Made by a program: the position numbers and the translations under genes
Shown: one piece after another, positions 35,059 through 43,380 of the stretch
How the letters are laid out: each line of letters begins with the position of its first letter
How positions within the stretch are numbered: the first letter of the stretch is position 1
Assembly: GCA_942490995.1 (NCBI GenBank)
Contig: CALOBG010000065.1
Location: 1-64,000, forward strand
Source of the DNA: UBA981 sp942490995
Lineage (GTDB): Bacteria > Pseudomonadota > Gammaproteobacteria > Ga0077536
Length of the DNA stretch: 64,000 bases
Direction of reading: 5' to 3'
Notes under the pieces: generated by a model
Seen by the model: only the letters and a program-made list of their open reading frames with translations
Databases searched by the model: none
Told to the model about the DNA's origin: nothing

Positions 35059-36358
35059 TCAGTCGGCGATGCGGTAGGCCGCCGAGCGCGCGTGCGCGGA
35101 CAGCCCCTCGCTTTCGGCCAGCAGCCGCGCAACGCGGCCCAGTGTGTCCGCGCCGGCGGCGGAACATTCGATAATCGAGGACCGTTTCTGAAAGTCGTAG
35201 ACACCGAGCGGACTCGAGAAGCGCGAGGTCCCCGCAGTCGGCAGCACGTGGTTGGGCCCGGCACAATAATCGCCGACCGCCTCGGCGGTATAGCGGCCGA
35301 GGAATATAGCGCCGGCGTGGCGGATTTTTGCCAGCCAGCGGCGCGGCTCGGCAACCGATAATTCGAGATGTTCGGGCGCGATGCGGTTGGCCAGATCGAT
35401 TGCTGCCGCCAGCGACTCGACCGCGATCAATGCGCCGCGCGCGGCCAGGGCCTGGCGAATGATGGTCGCCCGCGGCAGGTCCGGCAGCAGGCGTGCGATG
35501 CTGGCCTCGACCCGGTCGAGAAACGCCGCATCGGGACAGATCAGGATGGCCTGGGCCTGCTCGTCGTGCTCGGCCTGCGAAAACAGATCCATCGCGATCC
35601 AGTCGGGCTCGGTCTGGCCATCACAGATCACCAGGATCTCGGACGGTCCGGCGATCATGTCGATGCCAACCTTGCCGAACACCAGGGATTTTGCCGTCGC
35701 CACGTAGATATTGCCGGGGCCGACGATCTTGTCCACCGCGGGCACGGTCGCGGTGCCGTAAGCAAGCGCCGCCACGGCCTGCGCGCCGCCGATGGTGAAC
35801 ACGCGATCGACCCCGGCGATAGCGGCCGCGGCCAGCACCACGTCCTGTAATTCTCCGTCCGGCGCCGGCACCACCATGATCACTTCACCAACCCCGGCGA
35901 CCTTGGCCGGAATGGCGTTCATCAATACCGACGAGGGATAAGCAGCCTTGCCGCCGGGCACGTAAATGCCTACGCGATCGAGGGGCGTGATGTGCTGTCC
36001 GAGCACGGTGCCGTCGGCCTCGCGATAATCCCACGATTCGGCCTTCTGCTTTTCGTGATACGCGCGCACCCGCGCCGCGGCGCTTTGCAGCGCCTCGCGC
36101 AGCGCACCGTCGATGCGCTCGAGGGCCGCGGAGAAGTCAGCGTACTTCCAGGTCCGTCGCGCTGTCGAGCGCGCGACGGTCGAAGCGATTGGTCAATTCC
36201 AGCAGTGCCACATCGCCGTCCCGCCTGATCGCGGCGATGATGTCCTGCACCGTCGCCACGATCGCGGGCTGCTCGTCCTCGTCCCAGGCCAACAGGCGAG
36301 CCAGGGCCTGATCGAAATCTGCGGCGCCGGCGTCGAGACGTTTGATCAGCTCAGGCAT
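35059..36358 (-). pseudogene. hisD: Histidinol dehydrogenase HisD, reading frame broken once
   Basis: HisD oxidises histidinol to histidine in two NAD-dependent steps. The N-terminal frame begins at ATG 36358 (MPELIKRLDAGAADFDQALA), overlaps hisG by eight bases and runs to DLEVR then TGA at 36137. The rest (YADFSAALERIDGALREAL onward, through GIYVPGGKAAYPSSVLM, AGPSEILVICDG, SQAEHDEQAQ and GPNHVLPTAG to the end at 35059) is in the next frame, open from before the stop. One base too many (or two too few) near 36142-36148 accounts for it. All other conserved blocks are intact, so a sequencing error is as likely as a real mutation. Confidence 0.88.
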
Positions 36359-37013
36359 TACTCTGCGCAACCGCTGCGCGGAGATTCGCGATGAGTTCGC
36401 TTACCCGCGCGTGTTTGGTTTTCATCGCCGCCTTGTTCACGATCAGGCGTGAGGAGATCTCGCAGATGGTTTCAAGCGCGACCAGGCCATTGGCCTTGAG
36501 GGTATTACCGGTATCGACCAGGTCGACGATGCGGTCCGCCAGCCCGACCAGCGGCGCGAGTTCCATCGAACCGTACAGCTTGATGACCTCGGCCTGGATG
36601 CCGAGCCCGGCAAAGTAGTCGCGCGCGGCGCGCGGATACTTGGTCGCGATGCGCGGGCGCTGGGTGGCGTGCTTCGCATTCGGCAGCCCCGCGACCATCA
36701 AACGGCAGCGCGCGATGCGCAGGTCGAGTGGTTCGTAGTAGTCGTGCCCTTCGTACTCCATCAGCACGTCCTTGCCGGCAATGCCGAGATCAGCGGCGCC
36801 GTATTCGACGTAGGTGGGCACATCGGTGGCCCTGATGATCAGCAGGCTGACCCCTTCACGGCTGGTCCCGAGCACGAGTTTGCGCGACGTTTCGGGATCT
36901 TCGAGCGGCTCGATGCCGACCGCGGCGAGCAACGGTAACGCCTGCTTGAAAATCCTGCCTTTGGATACCGCGATAACGATATCGTCGGCGCGTTTATCGG
37001 CCTGTTTGTTCAT
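36351..37013 (-). CDS. hisG: ATP phosphoribosyltransferase HisG, short form
   Basis: Catalyses the first step of histidine synthesis, ATP + PRPP to phosphoribosyl-ATP. The 220 residues contain IVIAVSKGRIFKQALPLL, YGAADLGIAGKDVLMEY and the PRPP-binding IVDLVDTGNTLKANGLV, but no C-terminal ACT-like regulatory domain (long forms have about 290-300). Short HisG normally needs the HisRS-like subunit HisZ for activity and feedback control; hisZ is not in the window. It follows murA by 90 bases. Confidence 0.95.
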   Translation of the reverse strand: MNKQADKRADDIVIAVSKGRIFKQALPLLAAVGIEPLEDPETSRKLVLGTSREGVSLLIIRATDVPTYVEYGAADLGIAGKDVLMEYEGHDYYEPLDLRIARCRLMVAGLPNAKHATQRPRIATKYPRAARDYFAGLGIQAEVIKLYGSMELAPLVGLADRIVDLVDTGNTLKANGLVALETICEISSRLIVNKAAMKTKHARVSELIANLRAAVAQSNA

Positions 37014-37103
37014 GATGGTTCAGACACAGTCAGTTCGGATCGGCGAATCGCCGGCGGGCCGAAGCGTAACATGCGCCGTACGCCTTCCGCCTGCACGAGC
37101 TGG

Positions 37104-38363
37104 TCAGCTCGGTACGCGTTTGATCTGGGCACCCAGGTTGGCGAGCTTTTCCTCGATGGTTTCGTAGCCGCGATCGATATGGTAGATGCGATCGACTTCG
37201 GTGGCGCCCTCGGCGACCAGACCGGCCAGCACCAGGCTCGCCGAGGCGCGCAGATCGGTCGCCATCAGTGGTGCGCTGGTCAGGCGTGATACCCCGGTGG
37301 TGATCGCGGTGTTGCCCTCGAGTTTGACCTGGGCGCCCATGCGCTGCAGCTCGAGGACATGCATGAAGCGGTTCTCGAATACCGATTCGGTTATCGTGCC
37401 GGTGCCGCGCGCAATGCAGTTCATGGCGGTGAACTGCGCCTGCATATCGGTCGGAAAACCGGGATACGGCGAAGTGTGGATGTCTACCGCGCGCAATGGT
37501 TCACCGTCCATGGCGAGTTCGATCCAATCGTCGCCGGCGTTAATCCTGGCGCCGGCCTCGGACAATTTGGCGAGTACCGATTCGAGCAGCTCGGGGCGCG
37601 TGTTCTTGAGTTTGATCTGGCCACCGGTCATCGCCGCGGCGGTCAGATAGGTGCCGGTTTCGATGCGGTCGGGGAGGATGTCGTAGCGCGTACCGTGCAA
37701 TGACTTGACGCCTTCGATGCGGATCGTGTCGGTGCCGGCGCCTTCGATATTGGCGCCCATGCTGGTCAGACAGTTGGCCAGGTCGACGACCTCCGGTTCA
37801 CGGGCGGCGTTGCGCAGGGTGGTCACGCCGTCGGCGAGCGTCGCGGCCATCAGCAGGTTCTCGGTGCCGGTAACCGTAACCAGGTCGAGGACCAGATCGA
37901 CGCCGCGCAGGCGCTTGGCCTTGGCGCGGATATACCCGCCTTCCACGCTCAGCTCCGCGCCCATCGCGGCCAGACCCTGGAGGTGCAGATTGACCGGGCG
38001 CGAGCCGATCGCACAGCCGCCGGGCAGCGACACATCGGCGACCCCGAATCGAGCCAGCAGCGGCCCGAGCACGAGGATCGACGCACGCATGGTCCGCACC
38101 AGCTCGTAAGGTGCAAAAAACTCACGGATGGTGCTGCTGTCGACTTCGATGTGCATGCGTTCGTCGACCGTCAGGGTCAGTCCCATGCGGCCGAGCAGTT
38201 CCATGGTGGTGGTGATGTCGTGCAGGTGCGGCACGTTGCCGATCGTGACCGGACCGTCGGCCAGCAACGTCGCCGCCAGGATCGGCAGGGCGGCATTCTT
38301 TGCCCCCGATATGCGGATTTCGCCCTTGAGCGGAATGCCCCCCTGAATGATCAGTTTGTCCAT
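37104..38363 (-). CDS. murA: UDP-N-acetylglucosamine 1-carboxyvinyltransferase MurA
   Basis: The first committed enzyme of peptidoglycan synthesis, transferring enolpyruvate from PEP to UDP-GlcNAc. The 419 residues equal the E. coli length. The active-site loop PGGCAIGSRPVNLH has the catalytic Cys117 that fosfomycin alkylates, so the enzyme is of the sensitive type. The N-terminal GGIPLKGEIRISGAKNAALP is intact. It is 14 bases after ibaG, the usual ibaG-murA-hisG-hisD order. Confidence 0.97.
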   Translation of the reverse strand: MDKLIIQGGIPLKGEIRISGAKNAALPILAATLLADGPVTIGNVPHLHDITTTMELLGRMGLTLTVDERMHIEVDSSTIREFFAPYELVRTMRASILVLGPLLARFGVADVSLPGGCAIGSRPVNLHLQGLAAMGAELSVEGGYIRAKAKRLRGVDLVLDLVTVTGTENLLMAATLADGVTTLRNAAREPEVVDLANCLTSMGANIEGAGTDTIRIEGVKSLHGTRYDILPDRIETGTYLTAAAMTGGQIKLKNTRPELLESVLAKLSEAGARINAGDDWIELAMDGEPLRAVDIHTSPYPGFPTDMQAQFTAMNCIARGTGTITESVFENRFMHVLELQRMGAQVKLEGNTAITTGVSRLTSAPLMATDLRASASLVLAGLVAEGATEVDRIYHIDRGYETIEEKLANLGAQIKRVPS

Positions 38364-38377
38364 CGGGCCGACCGCCG

Positions 38378-38629
38378 TCAGAGCGCCTGGAACTTGCGCG
38401 CTTTCTCCCAGGCTTCTTTGGTGTAGGTCTGGATCGACAATGCATGGATGGCACTCTCCATACTGTCGCCCAGCGCCGCATAAACCAGTTTGTGCTGCTT
38501 GATCATGGGCAGACCTTTGAAGTCGTCGCTGACCACGCGCGCCACGAAATGCGACCCGTCGCCATCGACAAAGGCCTCTGCGCCGGCGATGCCGGTCTCG
38601 ATCATCTGTTTGATTTCACTTGGAGTCAT
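38378..38629 (-). CDS. ibaG: BolA-family protein IbaG
   Basis: An 83-residue BolA-fold protein (IETGIAGAEAFVDGDGSHFV, FKGLPMIKQHKLVYAALGD, IHALSIQTYTKEAWEK). The conserved histidine in SHF and the KQHKLVY segment can bind iron-sulfur clusters with monothiol glutaredoxins; IbaG/YrbA is the paralogue next to murA. In E. coli mlaB precedes it; here 105 non-coding bases separate it from mlaC. Confidence 0.92.
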   Translation of the reverse strand: MTPSEIKQMIETGIAGAEAFVDGDGSHFVARVVSDDFKGLPMIKQHKLVYAALGDSMESAIHALSIQTYTKEAWEKARKFQAL

Positions 38630-38734
38630 GATGGCGCCGGCCTGCGGATGGGTGGTGAAGTTGATCGGGTCTATGGTGACCGAACACGCGATGCAGCGGC
38701 GGCGCGTGTTCGGCGTGCGAGTACGGCGTCGCGG

Positions 38735-39343
38735 TCAGTTTCCGTACTGCTTGTTTTTGCTGTCCAGCGAAGCAATGAGTCCGGACAGCCCGCCGTCCCG
38801 GATCATGGAGCCGAACGAGGCGCGGTAGGTTTTGACCAGGCTCACGCCGTCGACCGATACGTCGAAAACCTTCCAGTCGCTGGATTTGTTATGCAGACGG
38901 TAAACGATCGGGATCGAGTCACTGCCGGGCTGCGAAATTTCCTGCTTGACCAGCGCGGTCTTGGAGCCCGGCTTCTGGTCGATCGGCGGATAGGTAATGC
39001 GCTGATCGGAGAATTCGAGCAGGGCAGTCGCATAGGTCCTGACCAGCAGTTTGCGAAACTGATCGACGAACGCGCCGCGCGCCGCGTCATCGGCACTGCC
39101 CCAGTGCTCGCCCAGCACCCATTGCGACATGATGTCGAAATCGAAATGCGGGAAAATCAGTTCCGATACCAGGGTGTACATCTTGGCCGGGTCGGCCTGC
39201 AGAGCGGCCTTGTCGTTCTGCACACGCTCGAGGACTTTTTCGGTCGTGGTTTTCACGATCATCCCCGGCTCGTCCATCGCCGCTGCAGCACTGGTACTGC
39301 AGGCAAGCAAAACGGCCATCGAAACTGCAAGAAATCGGCTCAT
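38735..39343 (-). CDS. mlaC: Periplasmic phospholipid-binding protein MlaC
   Basis: A 202-residue secreted protein with a signal peptide (MSRFLAVSMAVLLACSTSAAAAMD) and the Ttg2D/MlaC fold: LVSELIFPHFDFDIMSQWVL, FVDQFRKLLVRTYATALLEF and WKVFDVSVDGVSLVKTYRASF. It carries phospholipid between the outer membrane MlaA complex and the inner-membrane MlaFEDB transporter. The ATG 39343 has TGAGGAA nine bases before it; an ATG five codons upstream is less well placed. mlaF, mlaE, mlaD and mlaB are absent around it. Confidence 0.9.
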   Translation of the reverse strand: MSRFLAVSMAVLLACSTSAAAAMDEPGMIVKTTTEKVLERVQNDKAALQADPAKMYTLVSELIFPHFDFDIMSQWVLGEHWGSADDAARGAFVDQFRKLLVRTYATALLEFSDQRITYPPIDQKPGSKTALVKQEISQPGSDSIPIVYRLHNKSSDWKVFDVSVDGVSLVKTYRASFGSMIRDGGLSGLIASLDSKNKQYGN

Positions 39344-39558
39344 TCTCGTGTTCCTCATACAACGGGTGCGGGCGGGCCGCGCCTGGACTTGTTAACCATT
39401 CGAGTCAGCGTCGGCGGCTATTCGATCGTACCCGACTCGGGCACGGGCGCGTTGCCTGGGCCCCGGTCGGGTCCCGCGCCGGCCGGCGTAATGTAGCACA
39501 ACCGGCGTGCGATCTGCTGCGCTGCGGTACACATACGGGCAGCCGCGGCCGGCCCGCT

Positions 39559-39945
39559 TCAGGCGCGATCGGCGACCAGTTCGACCATGTAGCCATCGGG
39601 GTCCTTGACGAAAGCGATAACCGCCGTGCCGCCCTTCATCGGGCCGGCGTCGCGCACCACGTTACCGCCCCGCGCGCGGACTTCGTCGCAGGCCGCGTAC
39701 ACGTCATCGACCCCCAGCGCGATATGACCGTAGGCATTGCCGAGCTCATAGCTGTCGGTTTCCCAGTTATGGGTCAGCTCGAGGACCGTATGGTCGGCCT
39801 CCTCGCCATAGCCGACAAACGCGAGCGTGAATTTGCCTTCCGGAAAATCCTTACGGCGCAACAACTGCATACCCAGGACCTGGCAATAGAAATCGAGCGA
39901 CGCATCGAGGTCGGTCACGCGCAGCATGGTGTGCATCATTCTCAT
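39559..39945 (-). CDS. gloA: Lactoylglutathione lyase (glyoxalase I)
   Basis: Isomerises the methylglyoxal-glutathione hemithioacetal to S-lactoylglutathione. The 128-residue length and the four metal ligands are those of the bacterial nickel type: His5 (MMHTMLRV), Glu in HTVLELTHNW, His in YGHIALGV and Glu in DGYMVELV. A 215-base spacer separates it from mlaC. Confidence 0.95.
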   Translation of the reverse strand: MRMMHTMLRVTDLDASLDFYCQVLGMQLLRRKDFPEGKFTLAFVGYGEEADHTVLELTHNWETDSYELGNAYGHIALGVDDVYAACDEVRARGGNVVRDAGPMKGGTAVIAFVKDPDGYMVELVADRA

Positions 39946-39993
39946 CGTGGAGTACTCCTGTGAGTGGTTCTGTATGGCCGTCGAGGGTGCGGG

Positions 39994-41199
39994 TCAGGCG
40001 ATTTTCATGACCACCGCCGCGGCCACGTCGCGGGCCTTGTGGCGCGCCTGGTCGATGCTCGACGCCCGCGCCAGCGCGACCCCCAGGCGCCGTTTGCCGG
40101 CGATCTGCGGCTTGCCGAACAAACGCACATCGAGCTGTTCACCGGAAATCGCCGCGGCCAGCCCGTGGTAGCTGATCTCGCGCCCCTCGCCGTGCCCGAG
40201 CATCGCGCAGCTCGCCGCCGGCCCGAGCTGTTCGACGGCGCCGAGGCGTACGCCCAGGATCGCGCGCACGTGCAGTGCAAACTCGGACAATGTCTGCGAG
40301 ATCAGTGTCACCATGCCAGTGTCGTGAGGGCGCGGCGAAACTTCGCTGAACCACACGTCATCGCCCTTGACAAAAAACTCGACCCCGAACAACCCCCACC
40401 CACCGAGCGCCTCGGTCACGGCCGCGGCGATTTCGCGGGCACGTCGTTCGGCGCCGGCACTCATCGCCTGCGGTTGCCAGGATTCGCGGTAGTCGCCATC
40501 GATCTGGAGGTGGCCGATCGGCGCACAGAATGTCGTGCCGCCGGCGTGACGGACCGTGAGCAGGGTGATCTCGTAATCGAAATCGATCAGGCCTTCGACG
40601 ATCACCCGTTCGCGGCTCGCGCGACCGCCGCTGACCGCATAATCCCACGCCGCCGCCGCATCGCTCGCCGTGCGCACCGTGAGCTGGCCTTTACCGGACG
40701 AACTCATCACCGGCTTGACGATGCACGGCATACCGATCGCCTCGATTGCGGCCCGGCACTCGCTTTCACTGGCGGCAAATCGATAAGCCGAAGTCGGCAG
40801 CCCGAGCTGTTCGGCGGCCAGTCGCCGGATACCTTCGCGGTCCATGGTCAGGCGTGCGGCCTCGGCGGTCGGCACGACCTTGAAACCTTCGTTTTGCAGG
40901 TCAACCAGCGTATCGGTTGCTATGGCTTCGACTTCGGGCACGATGAAGGCGGGTTTTTCCAGTTCGATAACAGCCCGCAGCCTGGCGCCATCGAGCATGT
41001 CGATGACATGGGCGCGATGCGCGATCTGCATGGCCGGCGCGTCGGCATAGCGATCGACGGCGATCACCTCGAGCCCGAGGCGCATCGCCTCGAGCGCGAC
41101 CTCACGACCGAGTTCGCCGGCGCCGAGCAGCAGCAGGCGCGTGGCGTTGGAGGCCAGCGGCGTGCCGATCAAAACGGGTTCGGAGTCGGTGTCTGTCAT
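39994..41199 (-). CDS. purT: Formate-dependent GAR transformylase PurT
   Basis: An ATP-grasp enzyme that makes formyl-glycinamide ribonucleotide from formate, ATP and GAR, a folate-independent purine step. The 401 residues include LLLGAGELGREVALEAMRLG, IVKPVMSSSGKGQL (ATP loop), GVEFFVKGDDVWFSEVSPRP and HDTGMVTL. ATG 41199 (MTDTDSEPVLIG) matches the family start; upstream in-frame sequence overlaps pdxB. Confidence 0.96.
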   Translation of the reverse strand: MTDTDSEPVLIGTPLASNATRLLLLGAGELGREVALEAMRLGLEVIAVDRYADAPAMQIAHRAHVIDMLDGARLRAVIELEKPAFIVPEVEAIATDTLVDLQNEGFKVVPTAEAARLTMDREGIRRLAAEQLGLPTSAYRFAASESECRAAIEAIGMPCIVKPVMSSSGKGQLTVRTASDAAAAWDYAVSGGRASRERVIVEGLIDFDYEITLLTVRHAGGTTFCAPIGHLQIDGDYRESWQPQAMSAGAERRAREIAAAVTEALGGWGLFGVEFFVKGDDVWFSEVSPRPHDTGMVTLISQTLSEFALHVRAILGVRLGAVEQLGPAASCAMLGHGEGREISYHGLAAAISGEQLDVRLFGKPQIAGKRRLGVALARASSIDQARHKARDVAAAVVMKIA

Positions 41200-41279
41200 G
41201 TCGATTCGTGGCGCGTAGAGCGGGAAAACGCGCGTGGTGTCAGGCGCGTGTCGGCGCAGGGCCTTGGCAACGGGCCGCT

Positions 41280-42401
41280 TCAATGGACATCGAAATCCAT
41301 CGCGCTCAGTTGCTGCACAGTATCGTTGTCCAGCCCGGCACGCGCAACGCTGAATGCGGCGAACTGTCGGTGCAGGCCATCACGTCGCCGTTGCTCGTCG
41401 AAACCCGGACCGCGCGCGGGCGGGGCCAGCCCGGCCAGCGTGCGCATCTGTTCGCTGCGCGTGGCCAGCGGATAAACGCTGGCGAGGACGGCGGCCACGC
41501 TGCGCCGATCGCCGGGCACACTGAGCCGCGTGATTTCGCCCTCATTCTCCGGCCAGCCTGCGGCAACGCCGCCATACGCCGACAGTGCTGTGTGCAACAT
41601 CCTCGCCGCTGCGATGCGCGCTTCCAGGGTATGGCCGGCGATGTGGGTACTGGCGCGCCACGACCGCGCCAGCAACGCCGGCCAGATGTGCGGCTCGCCG
41701 CTCCAGCAGTCGAGCGCGGCGTACAGGGCTCGCGGCGCGATCAGGCGTGCGAGCAAGGCGCGTTCATCGATGATCCCGCCGCGCGCGGCGTTGATCAGCA
41801 AGGCACCGGGACGCAAAGCGCCGAGTTCGGCCGCGCCCAGCAGACCGCGGGTCGGGTGCGGGCCGTCGGCAATCAGCGGAACGTGCAGGCTGACCACATC
41901 GCAGCCAAGCAGCGCCTCCAGACTGGTGCAGGTAACCCCGGCGATGCGTGGGCCGCGCGGCGGATCGTTGACCACGAAATCGATCGCCAGGCGCTGCAGC
42001 AGCGCGCCCAGCGCGCTGCCGACATGGCCGTACCCGACGATGCCGACCTTCAGCGCGCGGGGGTCGCCACCGCGTTCGGCGCTATAAGCGTACAGGCAGC
42101 AGACGACATGTTCGGCGACCGCGCGCGCATTACAGCCGGGGGCGGCAGCGAAGGCGATATCGCGGGCCTTGAGGTAGTCGAGGTCGACGTGATCGGTACC
42201 CGCCGTCGCGGTGCCGACGAAGCGCACCGAACTGTCTGCGAGCAGCACGCGATCGACGCGCGTCACCGAGCGCACCAGCAGCACGTCGGCGTCCTTGATG
42301 TCGTCAGCGTTGAGCGCGCGACCGTCAAATGTGCGCACCGCACCGAGCGCGGCGAAGGCCGTCGTGGCGCCGTAAATCTCGCGGTCGACGAGCAGCTTCA
42401 T
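41280..42401 (-). CDS. pdxB: Erythronate-4-phosphate dehydrogenase PdxB
   Basis: Second enzyme of the DXP-dependent pyridoxal phosphate pathway. The 373 residues have the D-2-hydroxyacid dehydrogenase fold: VRSVTRVDRVLL, GTATAGTDHVDLDYL, the NAD motif VGIVGYGHVGSALG, INAARGGIIDERAL and STHIAGHTLEARI, then the PdxB-specific C-terminal dimerisation domain. PdxB is largely confined to gammaproteobacteria, supporting the taxonomic reading. Confidence 0.94.
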   Translation of the reverse strand: MKLLVDREIYGATTAFAALGAVRTFDGRALNADDIKDADVLLVRSVTRVDRVLLADSSVRFVGTATAGTDHVDLDYLKARDIAFAAAPGCNARAVAEHVVCCLYAYSAERGGDPRALKVGIVGYGHVGSALGALLQRLAIDFVVNDPPRGPRIAGVTCTSLEALLGCDVVSLHVPLIADGPHPTRGLLGAAELGALRPGALLINAARGGIIDERALLARLIAPRALYAALDCWSGEPHIWPALLARSWRASTHIAGHTLEARIAAARMLHTALSAYGGVAAGWPENEGEITRLSVPGDRRSVAAVLASVYPLATRSEQMRTLAGLAPPARGPGFDEQRRRDGLHRQFAAFSVARAGLDNDTVQQLSAMDFDVH

Positions 42402-42437
42402 GGCGCGCCCGGCGGTAAACTCATCGCGCGCAGCGCG

Positions 42438-43349
42438 TCACGGATGGTCTTCGGCGGTAGCGCCCTCTTTCTGCACCGGCATCAGGTCGACCTTGTTGAC
42501 CCCGAGCGCAATCAACATCGCGCTGGCGACCCAGATCGAGGAATAGGTGCCGACCAGCACACCGACCATCAGGGCGGTGGCGAAACCGTGGATGAGCTCG
42601 CCGCCGAATGCAAACAGCGCCACAACAACGATCAAGGTGGTACCGGAAGTCATCAGGGTGCGCGAAAGGGTCTGATTCAGGGATTTGTTGATCACCGTGG
42701 TCGGGTCATCTTTACGGAAGCGACGGAAATTCTCGCGGATGCGGTCAAACACCACGATGGTGTCATTCAGCGAATAGCCGATCACCGCGAGGACCGCCGC
42801 CAGTACGGTTAAATCGAATTCCATGCCGGTGACGGCGAAAAACCCGACCGTAATCATGACGTCGTGAATGGTCGCGACAATCGCGCCAAGCGAAAACTTG
42901 AGCGTGAACCGCACCATGACGTAGATCAGAATACCGCCGAGCGCATAAAGCAGTGCGAGGAGACCGTTTTCGGTCAGTTCTTCGCCGACCTGCGGGCCGA
43001 CGAATTCAATGCGCCGCATCTCCGCGTCCGGCAGCAGTGCCAGTATGCGCGCGCTCAAATCCGACGTACTCGCTTCGCCGGCTGGCGGCAAACGCACGAG
43101 GACGTCCTGGCGCGAACCGAAATACTGCACGCTCGCGCCACTGAATTCAGAGCCGCCCAGGGCGGCGCGGATGGCGCCGACATCGGCGGCCTCGCGATAG
43201 CCGAGTTCGACCAGCGTTCCGCCGGTGAAATCGATGCCGAGGTTGAGACCCTCGCGCGCCAGTTCGACGACCGCCGCCACCGTGAGAAGGGTCGTCAGGA
43301 TCACCGCGATGCGGGTCTTGCCCATAAAATCGAAATTGGGTGTTTTCAT
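42438..43349 (-). CDS. secF: Protein translocase subunit SecF
   Basis: A 303-residue six-helix membrane protein that, with SecD, uses the proton gradient to pull preproteins through SecYEG. It shows LNLGIDFTGGTLVELGY, GVIGYSLNDTIVVFDRIREN-type sequence (VIGYSLNDTIVVFDRIREN) and SLNQTLSRTLMTSGTT. It starts 31 bases after secD. Confidence 0.96.
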   Translation of the reverse strand: MKTPNFDFMGKTRIAVILTTLLTVAAVVELAREGLNLGIDFTGGTLVELGYREAADVGAIRAALGGSEFSGASVQYFGSRQDVLVRLPPAGEASTSDLSARILALLPDAEMRRIEFVGPQVGEELTENGLLALLYALGGILIYVMVRFTLKFSLGAIVATIHDVMITVGFFAVTGMEFDLTVLAAVLAVIGYSLNDTIVVFDRIRENFRRFRKDDPTTVINKSLNQTLSRTLMTSGTTLIVVVALFAFGGELIHGFATALMVGVLVGTYSSIWVASAMLIALGVNKVDLMPVQKEGATAEDHP

Positions 43350-43380
43350 GATTGTTCTCTATTGAACCCGCGAAGCGCGC

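Noticed and set aside
36140..36150. Programmed frameshifting in hisD
   Set aside because: No slippery heptamer or downstream structure is evident and hisD is not known to use it; mutation or sequencing error is simpler.
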